From CBFFRJ01 sp963530515 (GTDB taxonomy: Bacteria > Pseudomonadota > Gammaproteobacteria > Enterobacterales > Enterobacteriaceae): 64,000 bases of DNA. Below, in pieces: positions 1-7,091 of the stretch. The notes under the pieces are model-generated. The model did no database searches. It was not told the origin of the DNA and worked only from the letters and a program-made list of their open reading frames with translations. The number at the start of each line of letters is the position of its first letter. Position 1 is the first letter of the stretch. The position numbers were made by a program, and so were the translations under genes. The stretch covers positions 225,146-289,145 of the forward strand of contig CAUSEC010000002.1 in assembly GCA_963530515.1 (NCBI GenBank), written 5' to 3'.

Positions 1-2
1 AA

Positions 3-314
3 ACGGCTTCCCGCAGCGAATCCAACCATCGCGTGGGCGTGCGCAGCGGTGTGCAGGTGGATTTGCCCTGGCAGGTTTCGTTTGCGGCGACCACCGCGTT
101 TGCAAAGCGCAGCTATCAGGCAGACAGCGACATCTTCTCCACGCGTCGCAAAGATGATGAGCAATTTTATAATCTGTCGCTCTGGCACCGGGATCTCTAT
201 TTCTTCGGCGTGATGCCAAAACTGAATTTCAGCAACAAGCGGGTCGACAGCAACATCGATTTTTACGATTACCGGCAGCGAAATATCACGCTGTCGCTGG
301 ATAAAAACTTTTAA
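3..314 (+). CDS. Slam-like outer-membrane protein, C-terminal fragment
   Basis: This is the 3' end of a gene that starts before the window; the open frame runs to base 3 with no credible start. The last 104 residues look like the end of an outer-membrane beta-barrel: alternating polar and hydrophobic strands, a segment YFFGVMPKLNFSNKRVDSNI, and a terminal strand ending in Phe (LSLDKNF), the usual BAM signal. The pattern matches, from memory, the C-terminal barrel of surface lipoprotein assembly modifiers (Slam, DUF560), which carry lipoproteins to the cell surface. The barrel assignment is fairly secure; the Slam assignment is inference, because the N-terminal TPR half and any lipoprotein partner lie outside the window. 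Confidence 0.6.
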   Translation, partial: TASRSESNHRVGVRSGVQVDLPWQVSFAATTAFAKRSYQADSDIFSTRRKDDEQFYNLSLWHRDLYFFGVMPKLNFSNKRVDSNIDFYDYRQRNITLSLDKNF

Positions 315-320
315 TATGCG

Positions 321-348
321 GCGTGCCAGGCCTGGTGGCTTAGCACGC
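321..348 (+). terminator. Possible hairpin terminator after the barrel gene
   Basis: GCGTGC and GCACGC pair across a 16-base loop that contains its own CCAGGCCTGG palindrome. It lies 6 bases past the stop codon. Only two T residues follow, so intrinsic termination would be weak. It also lies just past the 3' end of the convergent gene that ends at 374 and could serve both strands. Confidence 0.3.
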
Positions 349-373
349 TTAGCTGCGAGTTGAAGATGAGTCC

Positions 374-1306
374 TCAATATAAGCAGGCATGAATCAGCGT
401 GCGTACTGCAATGCCCACGATTGCGCCGGGAATGACATAGCGGAACAATCTGACGAAGCGGCTGGCGATGCCTAAGTAAATCCCCACGCCCGGCAGGTCG
501 AACGTCTGAATCAGAAAGCCTGCCGATGCGTTGACCTGTTGAGGGGTGACCAGGCCTTTGCTGAGCAATTCAGAAATAACGCCAAAATAAGCGGTGCCCC
601 CGGCGAGGAATTTGGTCAGCGTGGGCAAGACATACACCTGGGGAATATTAAACCAGAGCAGTACCGGCGACAGCAGGGTGGTGAGTGCGCTGACCACACC
701 GGCTTCTTTTAATATTCCAACGATGGTTAACGAGAGCAGCAGCATCGGCAGCGAACCCAGCGCCAGGCGTATCGCGTCGCTACCCGCGCCGTTAATGATA
801 TTGATAAGGCTGGTGGACGACTTGTCGTTCAGCGTGTCACTTACCTCGCTGTTGGGGATAGCCGTCGAGAGTTTTTTACCAAACAGGTGATAGGTAACTG
901 CCGCGGCGGCGAGCCCGCCGATAATCGAAATCACAATGGCACTTCCCCAGTGCAAACCAAAGGGGATCAGCGGGTAGAACACGTTGCCTTGCCCCATCGC
1001 AAAGAGCATAGCCAGCGCAGCGGCAAGCTGGCGCTCCGACGTCCCGCGTTTTTCCATGATGGCGAGGGCGGCAATCGGGGCGGCAAAGCTGACGAAATTC
1101 AGTTGGATCAGGGCAAAAATGGCGAGCCCGGAGATGCCGAAAGGTTTAAGAACCGGGGTGGTAAGGCGAACAACGGCATCCACAATCCCTTTAGCTTCCA
1201 GGTATTTCATCACAATCAGCATGATTATCATGATGGGGATGAGGGTATACAGCGCGACATCAACAGACGTTTTTCCTGCTGACATAATGACGTCGATAAT
1301 ATTCAT
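374..1306 (-). CDS. Nucleoside-recognition (Gate) domain membrane protein
   Basis: The gene encodes a 310-residue integral membrane protein with about eight hydrophobic helices and two related halves. Each half has the Gate / nucleoside-recognition pattern: a Pro-rich turn after a helix (TTPVLKPFGISG in half one, LSPVLLWFNIPQ in half two) followed by a small-residue helix. The family includes transporter-like proteins related to concentrative nucleoside transporters and to SpmA/SpmB; the substrate is usually unknown. The ATG at 1306 has AGGATC six bases upstream on its strand. No transporter partner is adjacent: the upstream neighbour is a separate MDR gene 229 bases away. The family call is good; the substrate is not known. 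Confidence 0.75.
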   Translation of the reverse strand: MNIIDVIMSAGKTSVDVALYTLIPIMIIMLIVMKYLEAKGIVDAVVRLTTPVLKPFGISGLAIFALIQLNFVSFAAPIAALAIMEKRGTSERQLAAALAMLFAMGQGNVFYPLIPFGLHWGSAIVISIIGGLAAAAVTYHLFGKKLSTAIPNSEVSDTLNDKSSTSLINIINGAGSDAIRLALGSLPMLLLSLTIVGILKEAGVVSALTTLLSPVLLWFNIPQVYVLPTLTKFLAGGTAYFGVISELLSKGLVTPQQVNASAGFLIQTFDLPGVGIYLGIASRFVRLFRYVIPGAIVGIAVRTLIHACLY

Positions 1307-1500
1307 TGAAGATCCTGATGAAGATTCACGAAGCGAAATCTACACCTCTGACAGTGAGCGTACCGTCCATGTTGTGCTCTTAACGCCGCTTTGTCTAATA
1401 AGGGAAAATGATTTGTCGTAGGGCAAATAGAGCAGGATTACATGAGGTTGGGGAAAAAATACACGAAGACGGGATGAACAGAGGCGGCAGCAAAACAGAC

Positions 1501-1524
1501 AGGGCACGGCGAAGACCGTGCCCT
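1501..1524 (-). terminator. Hairpin terminator of the MDR gene
   Basis: A perfect 9-bp stem (AGGGCACGG with CCGTGCCCT) and a 6-base loop lie 11 bases past the stop of the minus-strand MDR gene. On that strand the stem is followed by GTCTGTTTTG, a short, interrupted U tract. It probably ends the tetR-MDR transcript. Confidence 0.55.
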
Positions 1525-1534
1525 AAAGCGCGAA

Positions 1535-2491
1535 TCACGGTAGCAGAATAATGCGGCCCAGCACGTGATTATCCTCGGCATAGCGGTGGGCCAGCGCCGC
1601 ATCGGCCAGTGAGAAATGGCGGTCTGTCACGACGTTAAATTTGCCTTCTCTGGCCTCGTTTAGCAGGCTGTCAACCAGGTTTCTGGCTTGCAGGGTGGCC
1701 AGTTCACGTCCCCAGAACAGCCCCGTCAGAGTCTGGTTGGCGTTTTGCAGGGCGGTTAAATCAGCCTGCGCTGCGCCGCCAGCATTGCCTGCAAGCACGA
1801 CGGTTCCCCATTCGCGCAGGCAGGCGAGTGATTGGGCAAGCGTGGCACCCACAAGCTCAAGCACGCAATCCACCCCCGTTCCCTGGGTCAGGCGGTGCAC
1901 CTCAGCCACGATGTCCTGCTGGCGATAATCCAGCGCAGTGTCAAGGCCCAGCGCCTGTAATGCCGGCACACGCTCCTGGCCCGAAAGCGTCGCCAGTACG
2001 CGGATGCCCCGGGCTTTGGCCAGCTGGATTGCCGCCACCCCGACGCCCCCTGCGCCACCCTGAATCAGTAAGGTATCGCCCGTTTTCAGCCCGCCACGCA
2101 CGAATAACCCCTGCGCCGCCGTGCCGAAACTGACCGGAATGACGCTTGCCGTCACGGCATCAAGGCCATCAGGGATCAGCCACGACCAACTGGCAGAAAC
2201 GGCCCGGTATTGTGCGTGAGATCCTGATAACGCCAGGGTCGCAACGCGTTGACCGGGCCTGCGATCCCGGACCTGTTGCCCGACTTCAACTACAGTCCCC
2301 GCCGCCGAGTAACCCGGTATGGTTCCACCGATGGCAGCCGGGCTGGTGGCGCGATTAATCAGATCTCCCCCTTCCAGAGCAATGGCTTCGACTTCAATGA
2401 GTATTTCATCGGGGCCACACTGCGGGCGGGGAACGTCACCATACTGCAAAACCTCCGGGCCTCCTGGCTGAACATAGCGTGCCGCTTTCAT
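1535..2491 (-). CDS. Zinc-independent MDR, quinone oxidoreductase-like
   Basis: A 318-residue medium-chain dehydrogenase/reductase. The N-terminal GroES-like domain (about residues 1-120) is followed by a Rossmann domain with a nucleotide-binding loop GGAGGVGVAA near residue 145. The catalytic and structural zinc Cys clusters of alcohol dehydrogenases are absent, so this belongs with the NADPH:quinone reductases, which reduce quinones or other electrophiles. The ATG at 2491 has a strong GAGGAGGT site. It starts 14 bases after the tetR-family gene, so the two are almost certainly one operon. The natural substrate cannot be read from sequence; detoxification of a reactive carbonyl or quinone is inference. 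Confidence 0.85.
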   Translation of the reverse strand: MKAARYVQPGGPEVLQYGDVPRPQCGPDEILIEVEAIALEGGDLINRATSPAAIGGTIPGYSAAGTVVEVGQQVRDRRPGQRVATLALSGSHAQYRAVSASWSWLIPDGLDAVTASVIPVSFGTAAQGLFVRGGLKTGDTLLIQGGAGGVGVAAIQLAKARGIRVLATLSGQERVPALQALGLDTALDYRQQDIVAEVHRLTQGTGVDCVLELVGATLAQSLACLREWGTVVLAGNAGGAAQADLTALQNANQTLTGLFWGRELATLQARNLVDSLLNEAREGKFNVVTDRHFSLADAALAHRYAEDNHVLGRIILLP

Positions 2492-2505
2492 TTTCGCTTA
2501 CCTCC

Positions 2506-3111
2506 TCAGGAACGTTGTGCAGAGGGATGACGCAACCCCTCTGCCAGTTGGGTAAATGCCTCAATCACTTTCGGTAGCGCCTGTTCGGGATGGTCGCTGG
2601 CGGCAACCCACAGAGCGGCGTTCAGGGCGGCGCTGTTGAGCAAATGTGCAGCCGCGTCCACATCGACCGGTTTCATTACCCCGCGCGCGATCATTGCCTT
2701 TACGGCAAGACGCGTTGCTTCCAGGCAGCCATTCTGGCTGGGCCAGCGGCTGGGATCGCCAAGAAATGCCGGGCCGTCGAGCAGGACAATACGCTGCACT
2801 TCGGCATCCAGCGCCAGCTCAATGTAGGCCGTGCCTTCCGCCAGTAATCTCTCCCAGTCATCCGTGATCCCGGCGGCTACCGCTTTGGCTCGCTGCGCCA
2901 TTTCCCCGTCAACCTGCGCGACAACGGCGGCAAGCAGACCCTGCTTGTCACCAAAGTTGTGATACAGCGCACCACGGGTGAGGCCGACGCTGGCGGTCAG
3001 TTCGTCCATCGATGCGGCGGCAAAGCCTTTCTCGGCGAAGGCGATGCGCGCGGCGGCGATCAGTTTGCTGCGGTTTTCTTCCATTGTTTCGGCGCGACGT
3101 CGGGCAGCCAT
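2506..3111 (-). CDS. TetR/AcrR-family transcriptional repressor
   Basis: A 201-residue TetR-family protein. Residues 15-60 form the helix-turn-helix, with the typical run AFAEKGFAAASMDELTASVG followed by LTRGALYHNFGDKQGLL; the rest is a helical ligand-binding and dimerisation domain. I place the start at 3111 rather than at an ATG six codons upstream (3129), because 3111 has an AAGGAG site five bases away and the upstream ATG lies inside an operator. It is the first gene of an operon with the MDR gene and is divergent from a Rid-family gene. The three palindromes in the shared promoter region suggest that it represses itself and the divergent gene. The ligand is unknown. Confidence 0.88.
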   Translation of the reverse strand: MAARRRAETMEENRSKLIAAARIAFAEKGFAAASMDELTASVGLTRGALYHNFGDKQGLLAAVVAQVDGEMAQRAKAVAAGITDDWERLLAEGTAYIELALDAEVQRIVLLDGPAFLGDPSRWPSQNGCLEATRLAVKAMIARGVMKPVDVDAAAHLLNSAALNAALWVAASDHPEQALPKVIEAFTQLAEGLRHPSAQRS

Positions 3112-3127
3112 AGCGACTCCTTTTGAC

Positions 3128-3192
3128 ATACGTGACGTATCTCAGTTGACATACGATGCGTATGTGTGATTAATTTCATATACGGCGTGTAT
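3128..3192. promoter_or_regulatory. Three TetR-type operators between tetR and ridA-like genes
   Basis: Three copies of an inverted repeat, ATACG-N3-CGTAT, lie in the divergent promoter region: 3128-3140 (ATACGTGACGTAT), 3151-3163 (ATACGATGCGTAT) and 3180-3192 (ATACGGCGTGTAT, one mismatch). Their starts are 23 and 29 bases apart. Position and symmetry fit binding by the adjacent TetR-family repressor; the assignment is inference. Confidence 0.7.
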
Positions 3193-3255
3193 ATTAAATC
3201 ATGTATGCGCTTTACGCACTTTCCATCGCACCACGACCCCAGAAAAGGTAACTCT

Positions 3256-3648
3256 ATGATCCCGCGTGAACCGATTTTCCCCGCCAACCGCCACGCACTG
3301 TATGAAGCGCATGGCTACTCCGCCGCCATCCGCTCAGGCGATTTGCTGTTTGTTTCCGGCCAGGTGGGCAGCCGTGCAGACGGCTCCCCGGAACCGGACT
3401 TTGCCGCCCAGGTTCAGCTCGCTTTTGATAATCTGCGCGCGACGCTCGCGGCGGCAGGCTGCACCTTCGACGACCTGATTGATGTCACCACGTTCCATAC
3501 CGACCCCGAGAACCAGTTTGCGACCCTTATGCAGGTGAAGGCGGCGATATTCCCGCAGCCGCCATACCCAAACTGGACGGCGGTGGGGGTGACCTGGCTG
3601 GCAGGGTTTGATTTTGAAATTAAGGTGATTGCCCGTATTCCCGCGTAA
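3256..3648 (+). CDS. Rid-family (YjgF/YER057c/UK114) protein
   Basis: A 130-residue single-domain Rid protein with the chorismate-mutase-like trimer fold, including the motif LLFVSGQVG near the N-terminus and an FEIKVIARIPA C-terminal strand. The Arg that RidA uses to bind the imine substrate (Arg105 in E. coli, in the sequence PARSCVEV) is replaced: the aligned stretch here is PNWTAVGV. It is therefore probably not a canonical enamine/imine deaminase but one of the Rid1-7 variants. The start at 3256 has an AAAAGG site. It is divergent from a tetR-MDR operon and shares its operators, which suggests one small regulated detoxification module. Confidence 0.85.
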   Translation: MIPREPIFPANRHALYEAHGYSAAIRSGDLLFVSGQVGSRADGSPEPDFAAQVQLAFDNLRATLAAAGCTFDDLIDVTTFHTDPENQFATLMQVKAAIFPQPPYPNWTAVGVTWLAGFDFEIKVIARIPA

Positions 3649-3822
3649 GGGCAGACATTCAAGGCCTGTCGGGGCCCGGCATGGTGGGGGGACGACAGGC
3701 GAATTATTTATGTGATGAATATCTTGAGTTTTGCACCTGTAACATACCTGTCATCTCCTTCTCATTAAGCTGTCGGCAGGACATTTTCGCCTCTGCCGCG
3801 CAGGGGCCTGAGGATCACGCTT

Positions 3823-5724
3823 ATGACCGCCCAATCCGATTACTGCATACCTTTTCCCTCCACCAACGATGAATCGTTTGACGACCTGATTGATCAACTG
3901 ACTGACGTCAGAAACGCAATGCTGGCAGCCCCTTTGCGTGCCCAACCGCATCTGGAGGCGGTTCATCCCGCATTTTCAGCCAGTGCCATCAACCTGTTGC
4001 AGTATCTTGCGTTTCGCCGCCAGGATCTTCGCCAGCTACAAAGCAAACTCGCCATGCGCGGGCTCTCGTCACTGGGGCGCGCCGAAGCCCATGTACTGGA
4101 GACGGTAACTCAGGTGTTGCAGCTGTTGCAGCAGGTCTGCGCGAAGTCGCCCGTTGACCTGGTCGGCGAGCCGGCGCTGAGTTTTGCCGACAGCCAGCGG
4201 CTGCTTAAAGCGCATACCGAACAGTTGTTTGGCCCGGCAATGGCGGGGCGTGATGTGCGGATCATGGTCACCATGCCAGGGGAAGCGGCGGACGACCCGA
4301 CGCTCATCCAGAATCTGCTCAGACAGGGCATGAACTGCATGCGTATCAACTGCGCTCATGACGATAAAAGCGTCTGGCTGAAAATGATCAATCATCTGAA
4401 GCTCTCGACAAAAAGCCTGAAAATCCCCTGCCAGATAGTGATGGATTTACCTGGCCCTAAACTGCGTACTGGCCCGATGGAACCCGGTGCCGCCGTAATC
4501 CACGTGCGCCCGAAACGCGATGTCTTTGGCCGGGTGGCGCGCTTAGCCCGGCTGTGGCTGACGGTGTCTCCGGTGTTGTCTCCCGCCCCCTCACCGGCAG
4601 ACAGCGTGCTTCCGGTCGACAAAACCTGGCTGGCAGCGCGGGTCACTGGCGATGAAATTGTGTTTTCCGACGTCCGGGGCGCAAAACGTGTCATGACGGT
4701 GGCGGATGTCACGCCGAATGGCTGTTGGGCGGAACTGGCGCAAAGTGCGTGGATTGTCCCTGGCATAACGCTGCGCTGTAAAAAGCGCGCGCGGAACAAA
4801 AAATCGCTCACCCGGGTGGGGGCATTGCCGCAGGTCGAAAACGTCATTTTCCTCAACCGGGGCGACACGCTGATCCTGACCCGCGATCTGCTGCCGGGCC
4901 GTGCGGCGACCTTCGACAGCACCGGCCAGCTCCTGACGCCGGCGTATATCGGCTGTACGCTGCCCGACATCTTTGACGATGTGCGCGCGGGGGAGTCTAT
5001 CTATCTGGACGATGGCAAAATCGGTGGGATTATCGAAAAAGTGGAGCTGACGCAGCTGGTTATTCGCATCACCCATACCCATGTCCGGGGTTCAAAACTG
5101 CGAGCCGATAAAGGCATAAACCTGCCGGAAAGCCATTTGCACCTGTCGGCGTTAACCGCGCAGGATCTCGAGATCCTGCCGTTCGTGGTGAAATACGCCG
5201 ACGTCGTGGAATACTCCTTTGCCAACTGCGCCGCAGACGTGGCGCTGCTGCAAAAAAGCATGCAGTCCCTCCGGCGTAAGCATCCGGCCATTGTGCTGAA
5301 AATTGAAACCAAGCGGGCGTTTAAGAATTTACCCGCCATGCTGTTGATGGCGATGCGTTCTCCCTGCTGCGGCGTGATGATCGCCCGTGGTGATCTGGCG
5401 GTAGAGTGCGGATTTGAACGGTTAGCCGAAGTGCAGGAGGAGATCCTGTGGATTTGCGAGGCGGCTCATATTCCTGTTATCTGGGCCACACAGGTGCTGG
5501 AAACCCTGGCGAAATCGGGTATGCCGTCACGCGCCGAAATCACCGATGCTGCTATGGGGCACCGGGCGGAGTGCGTCATGCTGAATAAAGGCCCTTATAT
5601 TCTTGAGGCCATCCAGGTGCTGGATAATATTTTGCGTCGCATGCAGCCGCATCAATCCAAAAAACAATCGATGCTGCGTGAACTGAGAATTGCCCATTTA
5701 CTTGACGCAGCGGAAAGCCATTAA
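3823..5724 (+). CDS. Atypical pyruvate kinase-family protein, 633 residues
   Basis: Residues from about 145 onward match the pyruvate kinase barrel: MNCMRINCAHD (substrate and K+ site), DLPGPKLRTG (in place of TKGPEIRTG), LKIETKRAFKNL (catalytic Lys), MIARGDLAVE (metal site) and WATQVLETLAKSG (catalytic Thr). It departs from PykF/PykA in several ways: a 140-residue N-terminal helical extension, a longer B domain, VMLNKGPYILEA in place of the usual VMLSGETAxGxYP, and no C-terminal allosteric domain. The catalytic Lys, metal ligands and Thr remain, so phosphotransfer is possible, but the substrate could differ. It is convergent with lacY and has no obvious operon partner. It is a second, divergent copy and not the housekeeping enzyme. 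Confidence 0.82.
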   Translation: MTAQSDYCIPFPSTNDESFDDLIDQLTDVRNAMLAAPLRAQPHLEAVHPAFSASAINLLQYLAFRRQDLRQLQSKLAMRGLSSLGRAEAHVLETVTQVLQLLQQVCAKSPVDLVGEPALSFADSQRLLKAHTEQLFGPAMAGRDVRIMVTMPGEAADDPTLIQNLLRQGMNCMRINCAHDDKSVWLKMINHLKLSTKSLKIPCQIVMDLPGPKLRTGPMEPGAAVIHVRPKRDVFGRVARLARLWLTVSPVLSPAPSPADSVLPVDKTWLAARVTGDEIVFSDVRGAKRVMTVADVTPNGCWAELAQSAWIVPGITLRCKKRARNKKSLTRVGALPQVENVIFLNRGDTLILTRDLLPGRAATFDSTGQLLTPAYIGCTLPDIFDDVRAGESIYLDDGKIGGIIEKVELTQLVIRITHTHVRGSKLRADKGINLPESHLHLSALTAQDLEILPFVVKYADVVEYSFANCAADVALLQKSMQSLRRKHPAIVLKIETKRAFKNLPAMLLMAMRSPCCGVMIARGDLAVECGFERLAEVQEEILWICEAAHIPVIWATQVLETLAKSGMPSRAEITDAAMGHRAECVMLNKGPYILEAIQVLDNILRRMQPHQSKKQSMLRELRIAHLLDAAESH

Positions 5725-5737
5725 CGGCTGCTGCAAA

Positions 5738-5763
5738 CAGGCCCGCCCTGTAAGACGGGCCTG
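5738..5763. terminator. Shared hairpin between pyruvate kinase-like gene and lacY
   Basis: CAGGCCCG and CGGGCCTG form an 8-bp stem with a 10-base loop between two convergent genes (stops at 5724 and 5769). The T tract is poor on either strand, so the strength is uncertain, but the position suits a bidirectional terminator. It leaves no room for lacA after lacY. Confidence 0.5.
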
Positions 5764-5768
5764 CGCTG

Positions 5769-7034
5769 TCAGGCTGCGCTATTCACGCCGGTCGCCGGGA
5801 GTAATGTTTTACCGCCTTTGAGGGTGAAGAGTGAAATAACGGTAAAGGTCAGCGTAATCGATCCCAGAATAAAATAAGCCTGATGGAAACCAACGGTGTC
5901 ATACATCCGTCCAACCCATGCTGATAACACCACGCCTGAAAGCTGTTTCGATAAATTAAAGCCAATCAGGAACAGTGTTGCCGACAGTCTCGGATTAAAC
6001 GCAGAGGAAATATATTTAAAGGTGCCAACCAGCAGGAACGGCAGCTCAAACATATGCAGCATTTTTAGAATAACGACTTCGACGGCTGAAGACGCAAAAG
6101 ACGAGCCTAAAATACGGGCTGACATAATAACACCCGCCGCCATCAGCGCATTTTTGGCGCCAATGCGATTCACAATAGCCGGGGCGAAGAACATGATCGT
6201 GGCATTGAGTAATTCCCCACCGGTGGTCACAAAACCAAACACTTCGGTGCCACGCTGGGGGCTGGAGAAGAAGCCTTTAAAGAAGTTGGCAAACTGCTGG
6301 TCGAACACGTCATAGACGCTGGCGACACCCACGACGTAGACAATAAAGCCCCAGAAGCGCGGCATCCGCAGCAGTTCTGCGGCCGTGCGCATTGAGAACG
6401 CCTGGCGGTTGGCTCCCAGTGCGTCGATAACCAATTCGCTGTTGCTGCCTTCCGGCTTAGACATCCACAGCAGCACGCCAAGCACCAGCGCGAAACCGGA
6501 GGCGATCCAGAAGGTAATATTCGGGTCGATGCCGAACAAAATACCGGTGATGGAGGCACACAGCGCCCAGCCAATACAACCCGAGACGCGGACTTTGCCA
6601 TATTCAAACTGATTGGCACGGCTGACGCGTTCAATATAAGCCTCAACCGCACCGGAACCGCTGGAGAACACGACACCCAGATAAATCCCGCCCGCCAGCG
6701 CACCGGCATATATATTCAATTGCAGTAACGGCGACAGGACAAAAATAAAGAAGGGGGCGAACAGAATCAATAAGACGGTAATGGTCCACAGCAGATGTTT
6801 GCGTAATCCCAGCTTATCGGAGATCAAACCAAACACCGGCTGGAAAATAATCGCAAACAGCGAGATAGAGGAGAAAACGATCCCCGTTTCCGTTTTGGTT
6901 AAATGGTTAACTTCTGCCAGCCAGACCGGGAAAAAAGGAAAGTAGGCCGACATAATGAAGTAGTAGAAGAAAAAGAACAGCATAAAGTAAATAAAGTTAT
7001 GCCGTTCTCTTGGGGCGAGTTCAGAGAGTTTCAT
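5769..7034 (-). CDS. lacY: Lactose permease (lactose/H+ symporter)
   Basis: A 421-residue, twelve-helix MFS transporter (E. coli LacY is 417). The key functional residues are present in context: Glu126 in SGAVEAYIE, Arg144 and Cys148 in VRVSGCIGW, Glu269 in TTGGELLNA, Arg302 in SARILGSS, and His322/Glu325 in LHMFELPF. It imports lactose with a proton across the inner membrane. It lies 57 bases after lacZ on the same strand and is transcribed with it. There is no lacA: the next gene is convergent. Regulation is by the divergent lacI gene acting at the lacZ promoter. Confidence 0.97.
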   Translation of the reverse strand: MKLSELAPRERHNFIYFMLFFFFYYFIMSAYFPFFPVWLAEVNHLTKTETGIVFSSISLFAIIFQPVFGLISDKLGLRKHLLWTITVLLILFAPFFIFVLSPLLQLNIYAGALAGGIYLGVVFSSGSGAVEAYIERVSRANQFEYGKVRVSGCIGWALCASITGILFGIDPNITFWIASGFALVLGVLLWMSKPEGSNSELVIDALGANRQAFSMRTAAELLRMPRFWGFIVYVVGVASVYDVFDQQFANFFKGFFSSPQRGTEVFGFVTTGGELLNATIMFFAPAIVNRIGAKNALMAAGVIMSARILGSSFASSAVEVVILKMLHMFELPFLLVGTFKYISSAFNPRLSATLFLIGFNLSKQLSGVVLSAWVGRMYDTVGFHQAYFILGSITLTFTVISLFTLKGGKTLLPATGVNSAA

Positions 7035-7091
7035 TGTGACTGTTCCATCCTGTTATGCCTGTAAGCCAGGGGGCTTAACGCCCCCCGATTA

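Noticed and set aside
5725..5768. lacA after lacY
   Set aside because: Only 44 bases separate lacY from the convergent pyruvate kinase-like gene.
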